From the NCBI GenBank assembly GCA_951799445.1, contig OX637292.1, positions 10,295,296 to 10,359,295 of the forward strand: a stretch of 64,000 bases of DNA, written 5' to 3'. The position numbers were made by a program, and so were the translations under genes. Source of the stretch: Pseudisothecium myosuroides (lineage: Eukaryota; Streptophyta; Bryopsida; Hypnales; Lembophyllaceae). The notes below the pieces were generated by a model, which did not search any database, had not been told where the DNA came from, and saw only the letters and a program-made list of their open reading frames with translations. Shown in pieces: positions 34,128 through 45,300 of this stretch (position 1 is its first letter; every line of letters starts with the position of its first letter).

Positions 34128-36030
34128 TGCATTCTAATTATTTGCTGCCATCCACGACACTTAGGAAACGTTAGCAAAAAAGATCCATTGCTTGGAAGGC
34201 ACAGTGGACCGCGCTCACATCACCCCCATATATTAAAAATTGTGGATAAAGGCATAGAACCTGGTCGGTGTTTGCTTTATTACCAAGGGTGGGTAATCTA
34301 GCGCCCACACTCCCTCACTAGCAGTTGGTCGTCGACGTCACGGTCTAAAGACTCTGAAGCAAGATCACCTGTCTCTCCCTATCTCTCTCTCACGTACTCT
34401 CTGTGCAGCCTTACACTCTCTAGCTGCGCTTGTAGCGATTCTATCATTTTCCTGCAAACTTGTTGCAGAAGCCCTTGCTACAGGACAGGCCTACGAATTC
34501 CATGTCGCATCCGTTGCCTCTTTGCAGTGTTCCCCATGAATAACACCCTACGAGACAGCACATTTGGAATATATAAGTGCTAACATTTGTTACATGAGTA
34601 TGCAAAAGATGAATACGTGTAGAAAGTGGATTTCACCCCCCCAATGAAAACGAAACAGTTCAAAGAAGTGTGCATTAGAATCCCAAGTAACTCACCAAAT
34701 TGTGATCGCCTGTCACCTCCTACATGCAACAGATTCATTGCTATCCTTGGGGGAACGTATGGAAAAGTTTACATCAAATAGAGAAGGCAGGTAATTGAAA
34801 CTAAAGGAATCAAGGGAAACTACGGTTTCAAATAGAGCACGCTTTGGGGACTCTTCAAATACGATGTTGCATTTGCTTAGATAATAGTCAGAGTTCCCTC
34901 ATTTAGACACGGGGGTTTCAGAAACATAATAGAACTCACTGCTCTTACTATCATGTATGTACATAAGTGAGTCTAACTCCGTAGTAAAGGAGAGCAGTCC
35001 AGGCTGCAGGTCTCTCGCAGGGAAGTAAGATGTTATCAACTTTTGTATAAGAGGGCACCGCTGCCTGGACTTAGACATCGCTTAGCAAAAGGAAAAGAAG
35101 AAATCGCATCTTCTACTGATGAAAGGCTTAGTGTGCTTACAGTACAAATTGCAAAAATATTTGACTTCACAAGCAAGCACACACAATGCAAATGAATACG
35201 TTGACAAGAAGGAAGAGGGAGACGACACTGACGTGGAGACATGGGGGAGGTTGGTGGCGGCGGCATTTTGGGCTTGGCGTCCCTCAAAAATAGGATCTGA
35301 TCTAAACCACATAATGTACACTCATGTACGTGTACATATTTTATGTACTCATTCCATGTACTCACTGAATTCAGAATTCCATGCCGTGTTAATAAAAAAA
35401 GTGAGGACTGTTAATAAATTGCGCTTGTTGTCGTGATAATTAGGATGTGTTCTTTTCTGAATTGCATGGATTTTCGTACTTCTAAAGTGGAGAAGCATGC
35501 AGGTCTAATTACTTGTATTGTTTTACAATGTAGATGTGAAGGTGTAAACCGAGGTGTAAACATGCAATGCCAGTTTGACATTTGCTTTTTAACAAGGTTC
35601 ATTTGCAGGTAGAGTTTAAAAAACAGAATTGAATACAACATCGATCATGAGAGAGGAAATTGAATATTTATTTAAGAGAGAAGAAGCCCAAATTCCATTC
35701 TTGTGAAGGTTAATGTACTCTGATTGGATTCATCCTTAGGTGTAGGACCATGAAGCTAAGAACCAAGGGCGCAAAATCCAGAATATGCCTTCAAGACACC
35801 AATACAAGGAAGAAAAAGCTCAAGAGAGCAATGAGCTACAGGCGGCACCTAGGCTGCTTGCATTTCTGATCAAAAACCAAACAAATAGTGAGCTGTGCAG
35901 CACGTCTTGCCTTCTCTACATGAGAAGAGAACTAGCCTCTCAAGTTCAAGGTGAACAACTCAATAATGTTTGCACACAAGAGGAGGGTCAGGAAGAGATG
36001 GCAACCACCGTGCTGAGAAAGCAAACTTGC
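34128..36030. other. intergenic DNA, no gene recognised
   Basis: Mixed composition. A CT-rich leader-like stretch with acceptor-like CTTTGCAG lies at 34370-34530. Opposed open frames of up to about 110 codons at 35036-35436 match no family known to me. Confidence 0.4.
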
Positions 36031-36033
36031 TAA

Positions 36034-36235
36034 CACTACAAGAGAAAGGGGTGTTTTAAGTAGTGTCCTAGACATCACGTCTTTTAAGTAACGTCTTTTA
36101 AGTAAGTTTTTAAGTAAAATTTAACTAAAAAGACAATCTTTTTGGTAAATTTTACTTAAAAACTTACTTAAAAGACGTTACTTAAAAGACGTGATGTCTA
36201 GGACACTACTTAAAACACCCCTTTCTCTTGTAGTG
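36034..36235. mobile_element. CACTA MITE, near-perfect 202-bp hairpin
   Basis: CACTACAAGAGAAAGGGG... to ...CCCCTTTCTCTTGTAGTG, flanked by TAA (36031-36033 and 36236-36238). The two arms of about 90 bp look identical in reverse complement around a centre of roughly 22 bp. The GTGTTTTAAGTAGTGTCCTA and AAGACGTTACTTAAAAGACG motifs link it to the right end of the Pack-CACTA at 21151-26929, which may share its transposase. A recent insertion. Confidence 0.95.
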
Positions 36236-36419
36236 TAAGCAGCACAATTCCACGCGCACATTTCATCATTGGCCTTTCTGTCTAAACCAAAGACCAGCAC
36301 ATAAAACTAATAGAAGAAGAAAGTGCAAAGGCAGGGGTGTGTCATATGGTGTGCACCCAAAGCTGTACATGTTAAAGCAATTAGAAAAAAGTCACGCACA
36401 AACTGAAAGTCTAGGGCTA

Positions 36420-36767
36420 AACTCGTGTAAACTAGACTCATCTCAAGTAACGTTGAGCCTCCGGTAGAGTCTTGAAACTTTAAAACTCCGAGTTCTTGAA
36501 ACCCTTGACTTCCTTCTCACACTCATGCCAATTGAAATACAATCCAGGTTTGTAACCACGCTGAACAACATAGAATTTCTGTGCAAACACAACATCAGGT
36601 GGTGTCCTAGGGTCCAATCCTTGAATTTCATCCACTGCGTTGATCTCATCTAATATCACTTGCGATCCACCTGAGCCCCTGAATCTGATAAACCATCCAA
36701 GGCAGAAGTCGAAGACTCGTTGAAAGATGGCTAAGACTAATGCGAGCATGAAGATCTCCAACTGCAA
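36420..36767 (-). pseudogene. fragment with RNase H1 N-terminal (Cauli_VI-type) domain
   Basis: The minus-strand frame from 36767 ends in a segment of the pattern FYVVxRGxKPGxY...W.EC...VKGF, the RNA-binding N-terminal domain of eukaryotic RNase H1, also known as the viroplasmin domain. A stop (plus-strand TTA at 36480-36482) interrupts the domain near its end, and the rest of the domain continues in the same frame to about 36426. No RNase H catalytic domain follows. The residues before it are hydrophobic and not recognised. Source: a decayed host gene, retroelement or transposon; not resolvable here. Confidence 0.6.
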
Positions 36768-37712
36768 GATGATAACCTCACCGAATTACTGGTCAGGCGT
36801 CATCAAACTTCAATCACAACAACAAATAAATGTTTCTTGGATTCTTACCAGTATCATGTTTGTTGCCTTGTGCTGCCTATTTTGCAATTTGACCTTTGTT
36901 TTTGCTTCTACTGAATGTGCAAAGGTGATGGTCTGCACCCAAAGTTGTGCATACTAAGCAATTACAAAAAAATCACATAGTTGAAATCCAAGCGCAAAGG
37001 ACAGATGCTGTGCAGCCATAAGGCGGCCGTTGTCAGCACTTGGCGACCACAAATGTAGGATCTAGATGTTAGCACTCAACGGTGGCGATAAGCGAAGTTG
37101 GAAACGAAAGGTCCAGATGTATGCCTACTTGTATACACTTTGTACTCCAAGTACTTTTTGTACAAAATGACCGCAAGAACAAGGATTTTCATAGGCGGCG
37201 GAAAATTTATTTTTTCTTGTATTTATTGATTAGCCAACCTGGAAATAGCTACGGGCACCCAGAATCATGGCTTGGATAGACCAAAATAATGTTTTTTGAT
37301 ACACTTTTCCCCCGCCAAAGTACCAATACTAATTCTGTAGATCTACACCAAATATGAAACTAAACAGCCAATCTTCTAACGGTTCTGAAAAGGCCATTCC
37401 ATTTTCTATTTCCTCCGTAAAATCCAGTGAAATCCAAGCAATCTTTAGTAGACTTTTGAGTAATTTTTTGTTTTTTTAGTACTTGTGACATTTTAAGTTT
37501 AATCACTAAAAGTACAAAATTAACATGGATAAATAAGTTTTAAAACCCATTCAACAATGCAAATAAGATCTTCGGCACCTTGCCTACTCCTTCATCAGAT
37601 TGATGCCCCAAAAATCATTGATTCTTCGTACTCTTTTCAAGTACAAAGTTAAGGTATTCTACCAAAAACTGTATTGTGACTGCAAAAGTACAAGGGTCTA
37701 GCGTACTTTCAC

Positions 37713-37928
37713 TCATTCATTAGGTCGACCAATTAGGCCCACGGTGCCGATCTCCTCCAAAAACATGTCGTGTTTAGCGTTGCATAATGCCATGACCTCC
37801 TGGGCCGACCAGTTAGGCCCACGATCTTTTCTGGCACGCTTCGGCGGGGTAGACTCAGCAGCTCTACTAGAACGAGCACTTGGACGTGCCGCCATTGTAG
37901 GAAGTGTTGTAACTTCGTTGGCGGCCAT
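37713..37928 (-). pseudogene. Myb/SANT-like (trihelix-type) DNA-binding fragment
   Basis: The 71-codon minus frame has a Ser/Ala/Arg-rich start, a KRARK basic patch and then RGPNWSAQEVMALCNAKHD, the first helix of a Myb/SANT-like or trihelix domain. The frame stops at 37713 without the remaining helices, and no continuing exon was found. Such domains occur in plant transcription factors and in Harbinger-type accessory proteins. It is either a truncated gene or one exon of a gene whose other exons I could not see. Confidence 0.5.
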
Positions 37929-38378
37929 GACGGTACCTTCACAAACGAAAATTGAGTATCAATTTATAAATTCATTTAATCTGAAACTCATTGTAGCATC
38001 GGAGTCCTTGTTTGTATTGTGCAAGTCTAGTTTCAAAATGGAAATGTACTTGAAGTGATCAGAAGAAGAAACTGACCTGCCAGTGGAGGGATCTAAGCTC
38101 CAGACACCGCGCCGTAGGTCTCAACATTCAATGAATTTTTCATGTTTGTAATGCATGACCACGAATGCAAGTTCAATGACTTACAGTAACCATGCATGCA
38201 GAAAAGAAATTCCTGAAAATGATAGATTGCAAGTACAGATCAAAACCAACGCAAGGAAGTCATCGACAAGTACCTGATTGAAGTGGCGCATTGTTTTGTA
38301 GTGTTGATGCAAAGAAAGACAGCATTTGATCAATGAGCGTTGGAGTGCGTGAAGATGCGATGCAAGTTTATACTCGCA

Positions 38379-38585
38379 CACTAGAAGAAAACTGTGTTAA
38401 ATTCTCTGAAAACACGTCACCTTGTTTTCGTTGAGTTCACGTTTCAAAACGCAGTCAAAACGCAAAAAATGTAGGAAAACGCAGAAAACTGCGTTTTTTG
38501 GCTTTTCTACTTTGTTTTGAAATAGGAACTCAACAAAAACAAAGTGACGCGTTTTCAGGGAATGTAACGCAGTTTTCTTCTAGTG
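38379..38585. mobile_element. CACTA-type MITE, 207-bp hairpin
   Basis: CACTAGAAGAAAACTGNGTT at the left pairs with its inverted copy ending TTCTTCTAGTG at 38585. Flanks are GCA (38376-38378) and GTA (38586-38588), a near-matching 3-bp duplication. The arms extend about 65 bp with scattered mismatches, so it is older than the hairpin at 36034. Confidence 0.85.
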
Positions 38586-40334
38586 GTAGGTTCCATGCAT
38601 CTCGTTACCACCTTGTAATTTTGGGTCTTTGTTTTTGCTATTCTGTCAGTCCGAAGTTTGTGAATTTTCAGCTTTTTAGCCGGTAGTTGGCAAATCACTC
38701 GAGCCGCTCTTTGCTAATTGGCCGTCTGGAATTTCATTAATTAAAAATGGTGGGAAATCTCTCAGATCTACATTTCAGCAAGTTTTTAGTTTTATGTAGA
38801 AATCGCCAAGGATTCTATAACAACTGCGCCACAATCTATAAGAACCTCCTAACCACCGCTCTTTGTTTGGGCCAGGTGGTCTGTCATGTAGGCTCGGGAT
38901 TTAGTGACGCCAGCAAGTGTGAACAGCCACCCTCCCTTTCTATTCCTAGCGCCTACTTCTGCCTCCCTTACAACCAAGTGTGAATGTACCTTAAGACTGC
39001 AACAAATTGTAGCAAGCGCGGGCGTCTCAACCGTTGCACCAACAAGTCGCATTTGGAGTAAGCGACCAATCCTAACTTCTCAGCAAGTGGCCAATGACTT
39101 CAAGATCGACTATTTTTATTTTTTATTTTTTTAATTCACATCACACGGTAGTAGAGGGAGGTTTTGTTTCTTTTTAATGTCATTGCACAGCTATTGATTT
39201 TCCATTTGGGAGGGGTCCAAGGCAGGATTGCTTGATTCTTTTGAGAGGAGATAGAGCATTGTCCAAAATAAAAAATAAAAACATTTTTCACTATCTTTTG
39301 AGTGTATAGTGTAACTTTGGTAAATTAATGTCACAACATTCAATTAGAAAAAATCAATGTAATGGCTTTATCTAATGAATGTGAATTTTTTGGATTTTTT
39401 TTTTTAAATTTTCACCATATATAATAAAATATTATCAAAATCCTCAATTTAGGCAACAATACTACACCTTTAAAGCCATATAATGCGTTTGTAAGTTCAA
39501 ATTAAATTTGTATATTAAAGCCATATGATGCGTTTTTAAATTCAAATTTTGTGCATAAAGACTAGAGTTGATGCTCCATATAATTGATTCAATCAATCCA
39601 AAAAAATTAAATCATCATTTTTAATATCATAAAAAAAAATTTGCCAAAAATTATATTGACTTTCATAAAATTGACCATTTTTTGGTGATATAGAAAATGA
39701 TAATTTATTTATTTTTGATTGGTTGATCAATTATTTTGAACAAGAATTCTAGTCTTTGTACATAAAATTTGAAATTAAAAATGCATTATAGGGCTTTAAT
39801 ATACAAATTGAACACCTTATCCTTTTCAACAAATATTTCAAATGCAAAGGCATTAAAATGTAACAATGGTTCATGCTCTAACCTATACTCTCTACAAAGG
39901 CTAATGCAATTTTGTGGTCTCAATTTGAAGAAAAAATTCAAATATCGTGAGAACCAACATCATTTGCATGTTTGTCAAATTGTGAATATTTTAAATTGTA
40001 TAAATGTCAACTTCCCTCAACTTTTGTGTACAACAATGTGAAATGATGTATATCAATATGCCAAGGCACAAAAAGTTTTTTTGGAGTTCTAAATTTTTTT
40101 GACAAAATATAAATTAATTCCAAATTATGGTGCTCAAAACCAAGTTTTAGACATGGCTAATTTTGAATTTAATTTTTTTTTAGATCACAACTAATTTTTT
40201 CTTGAAATTTCCATAATAATGTGGTATATATTGCATACTACAATTTTTGTGTATATACTTTTGAATTTTGTCCATTGATGCTTATAATATGGTTGTTTGA
40301 AAGAAAATTTCAAATCCATACTCATTTTTGGCAG
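38586..40334. other. AT-rich intergenic DNA
   Basis: No gene recognised. AAGCCATATNATGCGTTTNTA is repeated at about 39473 and 39518, and AT-rich sequence around 39545-39790 forms a loose inverted repeat (GACTAGAGTTGATGC-like and AGAATTCTAGTCTTTGTACA blocks). Confidence 0.4.
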
Positions 40335-40950
40335 TCACTCTAGTTGATGTCAAACTTTAATTAAAATGGATTGTATTAAGTGTATTACTATTCATTTTGG
40401 GCTTCAAAATGCATTTTTGATATACTTATTTTGAAATAAATGACCTTTGGAGGTTTCAAGTCTTTCAAGAGTCTCTAGTTTGCAATAAAAAGTTCATTGA
40501 AACATTTTTATTTGGGGAATTAATAGTAAATCAATGTCTTTGATAGTATATTGGATGAAATGAATGTAAATGTAGAAAATATTGTCATAGTAAATATTTT
40601 TTAAGAGAATATTTATTTGATGTTAAAGAATCATATGACTATATTTTATCTTATGCATTTGAATTAACCAAAATTTAACTCTTAAAGTATTAAGGAATTT
40701 GCTTAGGGCCATATGTTCAATTAGATAGCTCTAGTGACTTTGTAAGGAATTTTGAGATATTATATTAAAAAATTAGGAAAACTCCTGATTATTGAATTGT
40801 ACATGTTATATTATATTCTATGTATTCCATAATTGCAAAATTTATAAGATATTTTAACTTTATTATTAATATTATATCCAATAACATTCAATGTTACTTC
40901 ATTTATTTTACTTGATAGAAGAGATTGACATCTTTATTAGAAGCTTCAAA
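40335..40950. repeat. dispersed repeat, partner of 5757-6180
   Basis: TAGTTGATGTCAAACTTTAA..., AAATGACCTTTGGAGGTTTC and later blocks match 5757-6180 in the same order and orientation, with indels. Non-coding and unclassified. 40951-41917 beyond it is AT-rich with nothing recognised. Confidence 0.75.
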
Positions 40951-41917
40951 AAATTCTATCTCACAAGTAAAATGAACTCAAAGCCTGGACAAGCTTCATT
41001 CTCGACCTTTGGGATAAAATGATATGTAAACTTCTATTTGAATTCATTCTTAATATCTTCATTAAAAGATAAAATTATAGGATATGTATTGCTCAAAGTG
41101 GCACTTTCCTACTTTGGTTGCCCATTTTTATTCAAAGGTGTTAGCAATTGAACACGTTTTTTATAATGTATGTCATCTTTTTCTAGTATTTTGTCATTGT
41201 AGTAAAGGGGTGAAATTAGCATCATCTAGAAAATTAGTGTTACGACAAGAAAAAATTGTATAAGTCAATACAACATAAAAATATTTCAATCGACTAGTTC
41301 AAAATAGTATAATTTTAGTAAATTAGTATTAAAGCACTTTTAGGACAAATCAATGTAGTGATTTTATAGAATGAATGTGAGTTTTTGGATTTTTTTTTTG
41401 AATTTGAATTTGAACTTCATAAAGTAATATATTATCAACACACACTCCATTTTCTAGATAGCTTGGAAACAATACTATAGCTTTTAAAAGGGCCCAAAGT
41501 ACTCATTTTTTTAATTTAAAAAAAATGGTCTGATGTCTTATAGCCAATAGGGATTTCAAGCCTTTAATTATAGAAGGCATACTTTAAAAAATTTAGTTGA
41601 AAGATCTAATTATTGAACATATTAAAGCACAAAGGAAGGATTTGATTTTGCTTTAAGAAAGAACATTTTCAAATAGTTTTGCATTTGAAAGCTTCTCAAT
41701 GCTTAAAAGAATTCTTCAATTCCCATTGGTTGGTTTTCGAAAACATATTAAATTTGAGAAATTTGCCATTTGGCCTATTTGAAGATCAAACGCCTGTGGT
41801 ATTGCATAACGATATGCCTACCTTACTATACCAAATGAGCAGAGTGAGGTTAAGAAACTTTTTTTGGCCCTTGAATATGGCAAGGAAAAAAATATTGTAA
41901 TATTAGATAAAGAAGTA

Positions 41918-42143
41918 TTAACCCTTGAACAATGCTACAACTATTTTTGAGCTAACAAAGAATCTTTCTATGTAGGACAGAAGTGCAATTGTTCATCCTT
42001 GGAATTTTGTGCACAAAGGGAAAAGCTTCTACAATAGTTTGACCTCCAATGAGTACTTTTGATTTTATTTTTTTAAGTAGATGATGTCACATAATATCAA
42101 AATGGATGATTTCCACGGTCACCAGTCCTTCATTCAGGGTTAA
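41918..42143. mobile_element. TTAA-ended MITE, short class (copy 5)
   Basis: 226 bp with TTAA at 41918-41921 and 42140-42143, ends TTAACCCTTGAAC and CATTCAGGGTTAA. It matches 7020-7249 and 14046-14265. It lies about 250 bp upstream of the PHAF1-like start codon, in what should be promoter or 5' leader. Confidence 0.8.
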
Positions 42144-42390
42144 CGAGTCAGCGGAACACGGTCGAAGGGACAACACGGTCGTACCCTAAGACCACAGCAT
42201 ACATATAACCGCGAGAGAGACTCCAACCCGCAATAGTAAAGAAGAAGAAACACTGAAGTTAGCGTGAAGCAACATTTTCACGCTTCTGCTCTCAAAACCT
42301 GCGCAAGACCGATTTGTCGAAGATTTCATTGAAGGATTTTCACAGACAAGCTTGAAGATTTGAATTTGCTGTTTCCAGGCACTCGTTTGG

Positions 42391-45300
42391 ATGGGAGGGC
42401 TCACGCTGGACCTCAGGCCAGGGGCGGGCTTGGGCGCCTTCAATCTCGGTAACCAAACCTCGCAATTCGAGTTTCCGATTGCGATCATTTCGTGTTTAGG
42501 GGAAATTTGCGATCTGGGCGATGCTGAAAACAGATAATTTTTATGAAATTTTTAATCTTCAAGGAAATTTTTATGAAATTTTTATGAAACTCTTGATGGT
42601 GTGGTATGAGGAAAATGATCGAGGGTAGATGAGTGGTTACAGTGTGGAGAAATTTGAGGGTTTTGTTTTGTTTTGTATTGTTTTAGGTATGCCGGTGTGC
42701 GAGGCCTTGGCGTACGTTGAGCAACACAAATCGTTGTTCGACGTTATGCACGTGAAGTACAACGATGAGGTAAGCATTATTGCTCTTGCTGATTTTTCAA
42801 AAAAGTTGAGCATGATGTTTATTCCGAAATTGATTTGGTGATTGGAGCATTTTCGAATCTAGTACGAGGTAGGTTATGTTTTTTAGGGTTCAGTGAAATG
42901 CCATGTATAGTGCATATGAAGCATCCTGGTCTAAACTGTGCTGCATTGTCAGATTGTGTAATGCTTGAATACCCTGAGAGGTAAACACAGCAGGAAATTT
43001 CTAGGGTTATGTGCTCGTTGATCTGGCATCATGTTTATTGGTTTCCAGTTCACCTCTGGAAGTAGACTAATGTATGAGGGAATGAGAAGGCGGCAACTTA
43101 CGTTTCTGATGGTTGAAACATGAGGTGCAAAAGGAGATTGTGAAGCTTGAGAGTGTGCAGGAACCTTTGCAAATGGATCTGGTTCTTAGCTTCCCTGAAC
43201 ATGGATTTCATCTGCGGTTCGAATCTCGGTCACAGGTATGCGAATTTACCACTAGTCTTGAGCTTATTGCTGTGCCCTAAAGTAGAGGATACTAAACCGT
43301 TCGGAACTTGGTCCTGTCTCCAGTACTGTTTCCAACAGCAATTCGTCTATTCGTACACTTGCATGACTTGGCTAAACATCTCTTGCCACTGATCATTTGA
43401 ATGGAAATGAGGTTGTCTACTTCTCTTCAATGGTGGTGTACAAACCCGCCGCTTTGAAATTGGATACGAATTCAGACATGGTGACAAAAATGTGATCTCA
43501 ACAGATTTAGCTCTTGTATCCAAATTGATTTCCACAGCTTTTCAGTGATGTCTCAAAATTCACAATATTACATCTGTCAAGTGACGTAAATTGTATCCTC
43601 TACTTTAATTCAAGTTTTGTGGGTGACCGCTAGGTGGTCTGATACCCTTTATGATGTTGGGTACATTTGCAGCGACTGAGACTGATAGAGGTGTATGACG
43701 TGCAACGCCTTCATATGCGATACGCTACTTCGTCCATCGGGTAAGGAGAAGGAGCTACGCACTTTTGTCTGTTTGTTATTTCTAGTTTTGTGACCCTCTT
43801 CTCATTCTGCTCCTGGCTATGTAGGGGTCCGAATACTGCAGCTACATTTGTTGCGGTTTATGCACTTTTTGGGCCAACGTTCCCAGGCACATACAACATG
43901 AAGCGGTGCATTTACACCTTGTTTTACCCTGTGAGTAGTCTCTCGGAATGGCATTGTGGACGTATCGATATTAGTAGCACTTTTGTGTTTTTCATTTTTT
44001 GGTGGCCATTTTTGCTAGATGGTCAGTACTAGAAGGCGCCTATCAGAATCTGACAGGATGACCCATCTGTCGCGCAGGGTTTGTCGTTTGCTTTCCCGAT
44101 CCCTGCACAGTATACGGAGTGCTGCCAACATCGGGAAGGTGAGTTTGTGAAACAGTTATTTGTGTTGCTCAATTATGTGTTACTTTAACCCCTAAAGGAC
44201 CGTTTGTCCCCTCGGGGGACAATTTGGGTCCGGGTAGGTTCCTATTGTTTCAATTTGTAGTAAAAAATTTTGGGATTTTTTGAGGTTGTGTATTTTTGCA
44301 AGAGCTTCGTGGATATTTAAATTGGTGCCCGGGAGCAGAAATTATGGCACAATAAGCCAAAAACGGAGATTGGCGGGCAATCAAAAGAAATCACAAAAAG
44401 TCAAAATAATTTTTTAAAAATTCTTTTCCTAAAATTTTATATTTTTGTCTACACGTGAAGCTTTGATTCATTCAATTTGGACTTGTGATGAAAAAGTTAT
44501 GGAGAATCTTAGTTTTTCAGGCAATCTAAGCATCTTCTTGAAAAAATAACCTATAGGATTCATTTTTGAATGCAAATTTTACAAGTTTCCAAAAAAAATT
44601 GTTGGACATGGTTAAATTTGCTTGCTAGAACAATCTCACCGTTGGAATTATTGTGTTTCAACTCCATCTTAGAGTTATTAATGGTTTTGTCTTTCCTTCA
44701 TTCTTGAACCTACTTCTGCTTAATAATTTTTTAATGAGTGAAAATTAAGTTTTTTTTTCTTGAATTTTTTTCCCTATATTTTCAACTCAAATATACAACA
44801 TAAAAAGTTAAAAAATCAAAATCAGTAGTACAAAAAATTTAAGTTAAAAAGATTCAAAGCCAAAAAATCTAGTCATAGAAGGTGTAAAAATTTTTTTTTT
44901 CTTCACTTTGGATGCAAATATTTTGCAATCCATACGGTCAAAGTTTCTGAAATTTCTTTCATACGTACTTATACTAGTCTAGTATAAGATCCTATGGTTA
45001 GATATGCCAAAAAAACAATTTTTAAAGTTTTTTGCTCTTCGCAATAGAAATGGCAGTTTCAAGTGTTGTTTGATGGAAGAAAAGCCTCGGTCCTTTAGGG
45101 GTTAAGCATTTTAACTAATACGTAAGAGTGATTTTTGGGAGATCACTATTGAGTTGAGGAAGGGATCACTTTGGGTGCAAGAGCTAAGTCTGTTGAGATT
45201 AAGCTTTTATCACTGTGGATGAATTTCTTATGCAATTTCAAAGTGTACATCACTAGAAGTGATAGTAGACAATTTCATTTCCATTCAATGATCAGTGGCC

